A program made the translations under genes and the position numbers. Shown piece after piece: positions 1-5,358 of a DNA stretch of 8,641 nucleotides. The stretch is from positions 1 through 8,641 of the forward strand of contig JAHHUC010000069.1 in the NCBI GenBank assembly GCA_020024215.1, in the 5' to 3' direction. This DNA is from Oscillospiraceae bacterium. GTDB taxonomy: Bacteria; Bacillota; Clostridia; Oscillospirales; Ruminococcaceae. Under the pieces are notes generated by a model. It saw only the letters and a list, made by a program, of their open reading frames with translations. It did no database searches and was not told the DNA's origin. Positions within the stretch are counted from its first letter, which is position 1; each line of letters begins with the position of its first letter.

Positions 1-23
1 GCACCGCACAATGCGGTGCTTTT
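1..23 (+). terminator. Perfect 8-bp hairpin followed by TTTT
   Basis: GCACCGCA, a 3-nt loop CAA and TGCGGTGC form a perfect GC-rich stem that runs straight into TTTT at 20-23. Taken alone this is a standard, if short-tailed, intrinsic terminator for a plus-strand transcript entering from the left. It lies inside the stretch that also reads as a decayed sigma-factor end, so it may be chance structure in a broken gene. The window edge prevents seeing what it would terminate. Confidence 0.4.
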
Positions 24-123
24 ACCAGAGGCAAATCGCTTACATTAGTTCGGGAGGAATGTATCCCGCATAGAGAAAAAGGCCATGGAAAAATTAAGGG
101 AGCATATTGATTTTTGGGATTAA
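2..123 (+). pseudogene. Frameshifted 3' end of a sporulation-type sigma factor (SigK-like region 4.2)
   Basis: The frame that is open from 49 to the TAA at 121-123 encodes NVSRIEKKAMEKLREHIDFWD. The VSRIEKKAxxKL part matches the DNA-recognition helix and tail of sigma region 4.2; RIEK is typical of SigK, while SigF, SigG and SigE usually have RLEK. The preceding helix of that helix-turn-helix normally reads TQREIA. A close match, YQRQIA, lies just upstream at about 23-40 but in another frame (open from 2 to 73), so the two halves are joined only by a frameshift near 41-58. The gap between them is also about two residues shorter than usual. No start codon in the 49-123 frame gives more than 12 residues. 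I read this as a decayed or frameshifted sigma gene end; a sequencing indel is the alternative. Confidence 0.45.
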
Positions 124-156
124 ATAAATCCGGGAAAAATTTTTCCCGGATTTATT
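123..156. terminator. 34-bp perfect palindrome, bidirectional terminator
   Basis: Bases 123-139 and 140-156 are exact reverse complements, with a CCGGG/CCCGG core flanked by A and T runs. Folded as RNA from either strand the hairpin ends in a U-rich arm. It begins at the last base of the plus-strand TAA at 121-123 and lies 9 nt beyond the minus-strand stop at 166-168. It is therefore well placed to end both the sigma-like remnant and the hydrogenase-ABC operon. Confidence 0.8.
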
Positions 157-165
157 GCTTTGCGC

Positions 166-741
166 CTAAGGCAATGTTATTTTGTTGTAATTCAAGCCGA
201 AAAAAAGCTGCTCTTTATGTGTTGCGGCAACAATTGTTCTCCCCTTCATATTTTCAATTATGAAGGACAGTGTGTTTTGGGCATTTTCAGCATCCAGGCC
301 CGAAAAGGCTTCATCCAGAATCAGGATATCAGGCTCTGCAAGAACTGCCCTTAAAACAGCCAGCCTTCTCTTCATGCCCTTGCTCAGGCGTTCTGCCCTT
401 TCTGAGGGCGGCACATCCACATTGAGCCTTCTTAGATATTCTGCTATTTCTCCGTCGGAATATTTTTCCTCAAGCACAAGGTTGATATTTACTGCGACAG
501 ACATATTCAAAAGCAGCCTGTCCTCTTGAAAAACAGCTCTTATCCTTTTATCCTTTGTGCCGTGAATGCTGCCGGAATCTGCCTTGAGTATGCCCATGAC
601 AAGTCTGAGCAGGGTTGTTTTTCCGCTTCCTGAGCTTCCCATCAGCAAATTCAGACACCCTTGCCTAAATATGCAGGAAAAATCGTCAAATACCTCTTTG
701 CCGTCAAAGGCTTTGCTTATATTCCTTATTTCTATATCCAT
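166..741 (-). CDS. ABC transporter ATP-binding protein, NitT/TauT (SsuB/TauB-like) type
   Basis: This 191-aa protein is the ATP-hydrolysing subunit of an importer and would act as a dimer on the cytoplasmic face of the permease encoded just upstream. It has the full set of nucleotide-binding motifs: Walker A GSSGSGKT (35-42), Q-loop glutamine 72 in VFQED, signature LSKGM (119-123), Walker B ending LILD (140-143) with catalytic E144, D-loop SGLD (147-150) and H-loop H175. The signature deviates from LSGGQ at two positions; M at the fifth is common in the SsuB/TauB branch, K at the third is not. At 191 aa it is clearly shorter than the usual 240-260 aa, lacking the C-terminal part after the H-loop strand. 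The ATG lies inside the last codons of the permease gene (10-bp overlap) and has only a weak ribosome site, which suggests translational coupling. The substrate cannot be read from the sequence. Confidence 0.88.
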   Translation of the reverse strand: MDIEIRNISKAFDGKEVFDDFSCIFRQGCLNLLMGSSGSGKTTLLRLVMGILKADSGSIHGTKDKRIRAVFQEDRLLLNMSVAVNINLVLEEKYSDGEIAEYLRRLNVDVPPSERAERLSKGMKRRLAVLRAVLAEPDILILDEAFSGLDAENAQNTLSFIIENMKGRTIVAATHKEQLFFGLNYNKITLP

Positions 742-1496
742 TTTAAACCGCTTTCAATTTTTTCCTTCAGATACCTGAGCATACAAGAAAATATTTTTTC
801 GCATATAAAGGCTATGATAATAAGCCCGATGGTCCATGCAAGAAGTCCCGACATATCAAAATAGATTTTGGAATTATAAAAGCTCTCCCCTATTGTATGT
901 GAGGAAATGGTGATAACCTCGGCTGCAACCGAAGCCTTGAAGGCTATGCCTATCCCCAGCCTTACCCCGGTTTCAAGCGACGTGAAGCTATTTGGCAGGC
1001 TTATATAAACAAACCTTTTAAGCCCCTTTATTTCAAATACATCCGCCATCTCATAAACATTTGCATCCCGATTTATAAAGGAGTTGAAAATGTTTTCATA
1101 AATTATGGGAAAAACTGCTATAAAGGATATTACAGCCGGTATTTTAAAGGAGGGAAGCAGCATGAACAGCATTATTATATAAGCTGCCACCGGCACAGCT
1201 TTCATAAGCATTACCGGTATTTTCATAAAGTGCAGGAACAATCTGCTTTTATAGGAAAAAAAGGCAGATAGGCACGACAGAATAAGAGCTGTAAAAAATC
1301 CCAGAAAAACCCTTTTGCAGGTGTTGAAGGAAAATATATAAAACTCATTTGCTGCTATAAGCTCCAAAAATCTTTTGCCCACAGCTGTGGGAGTTGGGAA
1401 GATGAGGCTGTCATTTACATATATGGCTGCCATCTCCCACAGGAAAAAATAAAAAAACAGGGGGATGAGACTAAAAAAGATTTTTTCCTTTTTCAA
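732..1496 (-). CDS. ABC transporter permease, NitT/TauT (SsuC/TauC-like) type
   Basis: This 254-aa integral membrane protein forms the transport channel with the ATPase encoded immediately after it. About six hydrophobic segments are visible (roughly 6-27, 62-82, 94-115, 119-139, 180-196 and 215-236). The cytoplasmic EAA-type coupling loop is at about 148-170: YEMADVFEIKG, then a short spacer and ISLPNS. The early FPTPTAVG (33-40) is characteristic of SsuC/TauC permeases of sulfonate, nitrate, taurine and related importers. The start is a TTG at 1496, chosen because an AAGGGGG ribosome site lies 8 nt upstream and the next in-frame ATG would cut off the first membrane segment. It begins 19 nt after the hydrogenase stop and overlaps the ATPase start by 10 bp. 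No substrate-binding protein gene accompanies the pair in this window. Confidence 0.88.
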   Translation of the reverse strand: MKKEKIFFSLIPLFFYFFLWEMAAIYVNDSLIFPTPTAVGKRFLELIAANEFYIFSFNTCKRVFLGFFTALILSCLSAFFSYKSRLFLHFMKIPVMLMKAVPVAAYIIMLFMLLPSFKIPAVISFIAVFPIIYENIFNSFINRDANVYEMADVFEIKGLKRFVYISLPNSFTSLETGVRLGIGIAFKASVAAEVITISSHTIGESFYNSKIYFDMSGLLAWTIGLIIIAFICEKIFSCMLRYLKEKIESGLKWI

Positions 1497-1515
1497 AGGC
1501 CTGTCCCCCTTTTTA

Positions 1516-3030
1516 TCAATCCATCAATTCCTCAAGACGATCTGCAAACTGAGAATGCATGGATGAAAAGCTTGCTGCATCGCTTTGGAACTTTGCCACA
1601 TTTTTTGCAGTATCCGATGAGGGCATAACCGTTCCTGCCCCCGAAACGCATCCTCCGGGACATCCCATGCCCTCCAAAAGATATCCGTTTCGTTTTCCCG
1701 CCTTTGCCAGCATAAGCATTTTTCTGCATTCCCTCAGGCCCTCGGCATAGTCTGTAAGTATCTCAGAGCCGGGTGCAATTTCTGTAAGAGCCTGTGATAC
1801 CGCTCCTGCCACACCACCTGAAACCGCAAAGCCTCTGGCAGCTGCCGTTGCTCCGATGAATACATCCTCATCCGATTCCTCTACATCTGCAAAGTTTATA
1901 TTCATCGCATCAAACATTCCCTGCAATTCCTCAAAGGTCAAAACAAAATCAACAACATCTCTGTTTTCAGGCACAAGGGCTTCATTTTTCTTTGCGGCAC
2001 ACGGGCCTATAAAGCACACCTTCTGATCCGGGTGATCCTTCTTTACCAGCTTTGCCGTGAGCACCATAGGTGTCATTGCCATTGATATATAGGAGGAAAA
2101 CTGCGGATACAGCTTCTTTGCCATCATGCTCCATGAGGGGCAGCAGGATGTGGCCATAAAGGGCTGCTGTGAGGGCACCTTTTCAATAAAATCGAAGGCT
2201 TCCTCTATGGTGCACAAATCCGCGCCTATGGAGACATCGCAAACAGCGTCAAAGCCCAGCAGCTTAAGCGCCGAAATAAGCTTTTTGGGTGTACATTCCT
2301 TTCCAAACTGTCCCACAAAGGAGGGAGCTATGGCAGCTGTAACCTTTTCCCCCTTCTTTATGGAATAGATAAGCTGATAAATCTGGCTTTTATCCACAAT
2401 GGCAGAAAAGGGGCAGTTTACAAGGCACATTCCGCAGCTTACACATTTGTCATAATTTATTTTTGCCCTTCCAAACTCATCCGATTCAATGGCATCCATT
2501 CCGCAGGCAGCGGCACACGGTCTTTCTATTTTTATTATGGCATTGTAGGCACACTGCTCTATGCATTTGCCGCACTTTATGCACTTATCCTCCCTTATAT
2601 AGCTTTTTCCGTTTTTGATTTCGACAGCGCCTTTAGGACATACCTCGCTGCAGGGATGTCCCAGACATCCCTGACAGGCATCTGTCACCATCACCCTTTT
2701 GGTAGGACAGGCATTGCAGGCAAAGGGGATGATATTTACAAGCGGAAGGTCAAAATGCCTCTCGCCCAGATTTATGTCGTCCATTCCCAGGCTCAAAGGC
2801 TCATGCTCCTTCACACTTCTTAAAGGAAGGCCCAATGCAAGCCTCAGCCTCTCTGATACAATCGCTCTTTCAAGAAAAATGCTCTGCCGATGCTCCCCAA
2901 CCTCTCCCGGCACTATTTTAAAGGGAATATCCGCCAATTCACGAAATCCGCCGCCATTGTAGGCAAATTTTGCAATCTCCTTGAAAACATTTCTCCTCAG
3001 GTCATTTATATATGTGTGTGTTCCCCGCAT
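1516..3030 (-). CDS. Monomeric [FeFe] hydrogenase, group B type
   Basis: This 504-aa cytoplasmic enzyme would interconvert protons and H2, exchanging electrons through iron-sulfur clusters. All three H-cluster motifs are present: TSCCPSW (294-300), GPCAAKK (342-348) and MGCPGGC (455-461). They supply four cluster cysteines, C297, C344, C457 and C461, plus the proton-relay cysteine C296. Upstream are a cysteine-rich region (C105, C108, C119, C122, C127, C131) and two ferredoxin-like quartets, C150/153/156/160 and C196/199/202/206. The N-terminus MRGTHTYINDLRRNVFKEIA and the following IPFKIVPGEV segment are typical of group B, as are the G in GPC and the GAG after the last motif. I start at the ATG at 3030, preceded by AAGGTGAT at 7-nt spacing. 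A start at 3108 would add 26 residues but lies upstream of the promoter. It leads the operon with the ABC genes. No maturases (HydE, HydF, HydG) are in the window. Confidence 0.93.
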   Translation of the reverse strand: MRGTHTYINDLRRNVFKEIAKFAYNGGGFRELADIPFKIVPGEVGEHRQSIFLERAIVSERLRLALGLPLRSVKEHEPLSLGMDDINLGERHFDLPLVNIIPFACNACPTKRVMVTDACQGCLGHPCSEVCPKGAVEIKNGKSYIREDKCIKCGKCIEQCAYNAIIKIERPCAAACGMDAIESDEFGRAKINYDKCVSCGMCLVNCPFSAIVDKSQIYQLIYSIKKGEKVTAAIAPSFVGQFGKECTPKKLISALKLLGFDAVCDVSIGADLCTIEEAFDFIEKVPSQQPFMATSCCPSWSMMAKKLYPQFSSYISMAMTPMVLTAKLVKKDHPDQKVCFIGPCAAKKNEALVPENRDVVDFVLTFEELQGMFDAMNINFADVEESDEDVFIGATAAARGFAVSGGVAGAVSQALTEIAPGSEILTDYAEGLRECRKMLMLAKAGKRNGYLLEGMGCPGGCVSGAGTVMPSSDTAKNVAKFQSDAASFSSMHSQFADRLEELMD

Positions 3031-3032
3031 AT

Positions 3033-3050
3033 TTATCACCTTTTTAACAA
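3033..3050 (-). promoter_or_regulatory. Possible Rex-like operator in the hydrogenase leader
   Basis: On the minus strand this reads TTGTTAAAAAGGTGATAA. The Clostridia Rex (NADH/NAD+ sensor) consensus is TTGTTAA-N4-TTAACAA; the first half matches 7 of 7 and the second 4 of 7. It would lie just downstream of the predicted transcription start and overlaps the ribosome site of the hydrogenase. A second isolated TTGTTAA half-site lies at 3109-3115, upstream of the -35. Rex control of fermentative and hydrogenase genes is known in Clostridia, but this match is imperfect and AT-rich DNA yields such half-sites by chance. Confidence 0.25.
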
Positions 3051-3070
3051 AGTATAGTATTACACATAAG

Positions 3071-3098
3071 ATTATATCATTTGCAGGAATTATTTCAA
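3071..3098 (-). promoter_or_regulatory. Sigma-A promoter of the hydrogenase-ABC operon
   Basis: On the minus strand the -35 TTGAAA (3093-3098) and a consensus -10 TATAAT (3071-3076) are separated by 16 nt. The -10 carries an extended TG one base upstream (TGATATAAT). Transcription would begin near 3064, leaving a leader of about 35 nt before the ATG at 3030. This fixes the operon start and argues against any start codon further upstream. Confidence 0.75.
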
Positions 3099-3196
3099 TT
3101 ATACCCACTTAACAAATCATCAAAAAAAGTTTTATCCTTTATGTTGCTTTTGCACATTTTTTAACATGAAGCAGTTCAAAAAATAAAATCCGCACA

Positions 3197-3239
3197 ATAA
3201 AACAGCCGAAAATTATGCTTTCTTCACAATTTCCGGCTG
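3197..3239 (-). terminator. Terminator after spoVM
   Basis: On the minus strand CAGCCGGAAATT and AATTTTCGGCTG pair around a 13-nt loop and are followed by TTTTATT, about 20 nt after the spoVM stop. The one imperfect position is a G-U wobble in the minus-strand RNA but an A-C mismatch in the plus-strand RNA. That supports the minus strand as the functional direction. Confidence 0.75.
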
Positions 3240-3259
3240 CTTTTAACATTATTTTCCTG

Positions 3260-3346
3260 CTATGTATTCTCATCCTTTTCAATTTTGAAAATAGCTCTCA
3301 AAAATCCTTTTAAAAAGCCGGGGCTTTTCATAACTACAACCTTCAT
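3260..3346 (-). CDS. spoVM: Stage V sporulation protein SpoVM
   Basis: This 28-aa peptide, MKVVVMKSPGFLKGFLRAIF followed by KIEKDENT, aligns without gaps to the N-terminal 20 or so residues of Bacillus subtilis SpoVM (26 aa). Shared positions are M1, K2, K7, P9, F11, L12, G14, R17 and A18. In Bacillus SpoVM is an amphipathic helix that inserts into the outer forespore membrane by sensing its convex curvature, and it recruits the SpoIVA ATPase to start coat assembly. Pro9, central to correct localisation in Bacillus, is conserved; the acidic tail is not. The ATG has an AGGAGGT ribosome site at ideal spacing. It is the second gene of a two-gene unit, 17 nt after a 50-aa membrane protein and divergent from a SipL-like coat protein. 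The family match is by eye, but length, conserved positions and context agree. Confidence 0.88.
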   Translation of the reverse strand: MKVVVMKSPGFLKGFLRAIFKIEKDENT

Positions 3347-3363
3347 GCGCTTACCTCCTCATA

Positions 3364-3516
3364 TCAATACCATCTTAAAAACATATGGCAGACCAAAAAC
3401 AAAAGGATTGCGGAAATGAACAGGGCCAGCTTAAGAGAGCAAAAATACATCAAAAGCACCCCTGCGGCAAAGGCCCCTGCCACTGCGGCAAAATAACATC
3501 CGCCGTGTCTTCCCAT
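3364..3516 (-). CDS. Small two-helix membrane protein upstream of spoVM (50 aa, unknown function)
   Basis: This 50-aa protein has a short polar, glycine- and histidine-containing head (MGRHGGCYF), a first hydrophobic segment at about 8-27 and a second at about 29-47, separated only by the SLK turn. It ends in LRWY, so it is probably a helical hairpin in the membrane. It has three cysteines (7, 26, 43). The start is supported by AAGGAGG about 10 nt upstream. It precedes spoVM by 17 nt on the same strand with no terminator between, so the two are almost certainly co-transcribed. I do not recognise a named family. Its position suggests a mother-cell sporulation role at the forespore membrane, but that is inference from neighbours only. 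Confidence 0.72.
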   Translation of the reverse strand: MGRHGGCYFAAVAGAFAAGVLLMYFCSLKLALFISAILLFLVCHMFLRWY

Positions 3517-3581
3517 AAGCCATCCCCCTCCTTGATTACATTATATTTAAAGCTCTGCTTTTTTGTTAAAGCAGGAATAAA

Positions 3582-3589
3582 ATTTTATG
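3582..3589 (-). promoter_or_regulatory. Candidate sigma-E/K type -10 element for the small-ORF-spoVM unit
   Basis: The minus strand reads CATAAAAT here, matching 7 of 8 positions of the sigma-E -10 CATACAHT and the CATA core shared with sigma-K. It would give a leader of about 60 nt before the ATG at 3516. In Bacillus, spoVM is transcribed in the mother cell by sigma-E. No good -35 is seen at the right spacing. A TATAAT closer in (near 3540-3545) would start transcription inside the ribosome site, so I discounted it. Confidence 0.28.
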
Positions 3590-3635
3590 CCTTAAAATAT
3601 ATATCTATTGTAGATTATTAAAAGGAGAGATAAAT

Positions 3636-5156
3636 GTGACAAAAGGACTTTCAAGCGTACCTTTGACCGATTTAAAGCCTGCTTTATCCATAAAAGACCG
3701 TGTAAACATTGAACAGCAGCTGCTTTTGCCGGATTATTGCCCCGATATATGCAGGGTGATATTTGTCGATTGCAGAACTGCGGTAACAGGTGTATCCTGT
3801 TCACAGAACGAGGTTTCTGTCAGCGGGCTTTCTTTTTTGAATCTCTGCTATGAGGCAGAGGGCTGTTTTATAAAAAAGACTGAATACTCTGTTCCGTTCA
3901 GAAAGGTATATCAGCTTAAAGAAAGCCTTGCAGAGCCTATATGCCGCTTTAAAGCCTGCTCCTGTTCTGTTTCCTTCAAGCTTATTTCAAGAAGAAGGCT
4001 TGATGTCAGGGGAAGCTTCTGCCTTGAGGGAAATGTATTTGACATAAAAGAGCTGAATGTTTTGGAAAAATCTGATACTTTGGATATAATCCTCAAGCAG
4101 GAAAAGCTCAGTTACCTTTCGCCCTATGACAGCATAAATGAAATTTTATCCTTGACAGAGGAGCTTCTGCCTCCTCAAAACAAGCCGTTTGCAGAGGAAA
4201 TTCTGCAGGCGGAAATAAAGCCTGTGTGCGAATCCTGCCGATATTCTGACAAAAGCCTTAAATTAAAGGGCAGCATTCTGCTGCACACACTTTACACACC
4301 TAAGGATATGCCGGACACAATAGAAAGCTTCGACACCATACTTCCCTTGGAAAAAGAATGGGAAAACATAAATCTTGACGAGGGATTTCTGATTGATGCC
4401 ACACTCACACCTCTTACCATATCCCTTTCCAAATCCGAGGATGTTATAAAGGAGGACGGAAAGCTGCTGTTTGAAGGTGAAATTTCCTGCCTGCTTTCCA
4501 TATTTGCGCCATTTGAAAAAAATATTGCAGCAGACGGCTTTTCCCCCTCCTTCCAATATGAGAAAAAAACAGAAAGCCCCCGGGTTTTAAAATCCATACT
4601 GCCGTTTTCCTCAAAGGAAAAGGCTGAGGGAGAAATTCCTGCATCAGGTGACATAAGGGAAATACAAAGCTGCTTTGCAGCCGTAAAAAATATCAGCATA
4701 ATTGATGAGGAAGCTAAAAAATGCTTCTGCGATGTAGAATTTATGATGCTTTACAAAAATGCAGACGGAAAATACGGCAGCTTTTCCCATATTTTAAGGT
4801 GCAGCAGCTTGCTTCAGCAGGCGGAAAAATCCGATTTTGTAAAGGCGGATGCAATCATAGAAGCCCCCTTTGCCTCTCTTTCCAACGGAAAGCTGAAGCT
4901 TTGCTGTGATGTAAATTTGAACGGACTTATTTTTAAAGGTGAAAACAAGTGTATGCTTACAGATGTGGAATTGGACGAGGAGAAAAAAATCCAAAAAACT
5001 TCAGATTTTTCCATGGTCATCTTCTATGCCGATGAAAATGACGATCTTTGGAGCATAGGGAAAAAATATAAGGTGGACCCTGTAAAATTAAAGGAGGAAA
5101 ATGCTCTGGAGGAGGATACCTTCAAGGAGAGAACACCCCTTATAATACCGCTTTAG
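3636..5156 (+). CDS. sipL: SPOCS-LysM spore coat morphogenetic protein, SipL-like
   Basis: This 506-aa protein has the architecture of Clostridioides difficile SipL, which binds the SpoIVA ATPase through its C-terminal LysM domain and is needed to hold the coat on the forespore. SPOCS (DUF3794) regions are at about 20-115, with the hallmark LLLPDYCPDI (29-38), and about 185-290. A more diverged, similar stretch follows at about 345-445. The LysM domain fills 458-506 (VIFYADENDDLWSIGKKYKV, ending PLIIPL); W472 sits where a tryptophan important for SpoIVA binding is reported in SipL. There is no signal peptide, fitting a mother-cell cytosolic protein. The start is GTG at 3636, with AAAGGAG 8 nt upstream; the overlapping ATG at 3634 hits an immediate TGA. 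It is monocistronic and divergent from the spoVM pair. Clostridia have other SPOCS/LysM proteins, so SipL orthology is likely rather than proven. Confidence 0.82.
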   Translation: MTKGLSSVPLTDLKPALSIKDRVNIEQQLLLPDYCPDICRVIFVDCRTAVTGVSCSQNEVSVSGLSFLNLCYEAEGCFIKKTEYSVPFRKVYQLKESLAEPICRFKACSCSVSFKLISRRRLDVRGSFCLEGNVFDIKELNVLEKSDTLDIILKQEKLSYLSPYDSINEILSLTEELLPPQNKPFAEEILQAEIKPVCESCRYSDKSLKLKGSILLHTLYTPKDMPDTIESFDTILPLEKEWENINLDEGFLIDATLTPLTISLSKSEDVIKEDGKLLFEGEISCLLSIFAPFEKNIAADGFSPSFQYEKKTESPRVLKSILPFSSKEKAEGEIPASGDIREIQSCFAAVKNISIIDEEAKKCFCDVEFMMLYKNADGKYGSFSHILRCSSLLQQAEKSDFVKADAIIEAPFASLSNGKLKLCCDVNLNGLIFKGENKCMLTDVELDEEKKIQKTSDFSMVIFYADENDDLWSIGKKYKVDPVKLKEENALEEDTFKERTPLIIPL

Positions 5157-5180
5157 ATCAAAATCCAAACAGCAAAAGAA

Positions 5181-5222
5181 AGGGCAAAGCACATCAGTTT
5201 CTGATGCACTTTGCCCTGTTTT
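5181..5222. terminator. 17-bp hairpin terminator between two converging genes
   Basis: AGGGCAAAG..CATCAG pairs with CTGATG..CTTTGCCCT across a tiny loop, 24 nt past the plus-strand stop, followed by GTTTTC. On the minus strand the same hairpin is followed by TTCTTTT. The two imperfect positions are C-A mismatches in plus-strand RNA but U-G and G-U wobbles in minus-strand RNA. The fold is thus more stable for transcripts from the 188-aa gene, although it probably serves both. Confidence 0.8.
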
Positions 5223-5358
5223 CATGCCTTTTGAACAGATTAAAGCAAAATAATAAATTTTTATAAGGTCCGGTTTAAAATGCCTTCATATTCTGATTTT
5301 AGGGGATTTAATATCCTCTATTTGCGTCAAAAGAAGCTTAATAAAATTTTTAATTCCT
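5223..5358. other. Intergenic AT-rich stretch, 3' region of the 188-aa gene
   Basis: This 136-nt stretch holds no supportable gene. The only structure I see is a short imperfect hairpin (AGGGGAT, TTAAT, ATCCTCT, about 5302-5321) without a clear U-run. If the minus-strand gene is terminated by the strong hairpin at 5181-5217, this sequence is its unusually long 3' untranslated region. Confidence 0.5.

Noticed and set aside
1..70. T-box or other riboswitch leader
   Set aside because: The hairpin at 1-19 is simple, with no T-box GGGTGG-type antiterminator sequence and no downstream gene in the right direction.
85..123. 12-codon ATG frame as a separate small gene
   Set aside because: It has no ribosome site, and its sequence fits the tail of a sigma factor better than an independent peptide.
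3031..3108. 26-residue N-terminal extension of the hydrogenase
   Set aside because: The extension would be encoded across the -10 element and mostly upstream of the predicted transcription start. The family N-terminus MRGTHT begins at 3030 behind a good ribosome site.
3385..3621. 78-codon plus-strand frame across the spoVM-upstream region
   Set aside because: It has no ribosome site at its ATG, is antisense to the well-supported 50-aa gene, and runs into the ribosome site of the SipL-like gene.
4292..4699. 135-codon minus-strand frame inside the SipL-like gene
   Set aside because: It is a shadow of a strongly supported coding region, with no ribosome site or recognisable motif.
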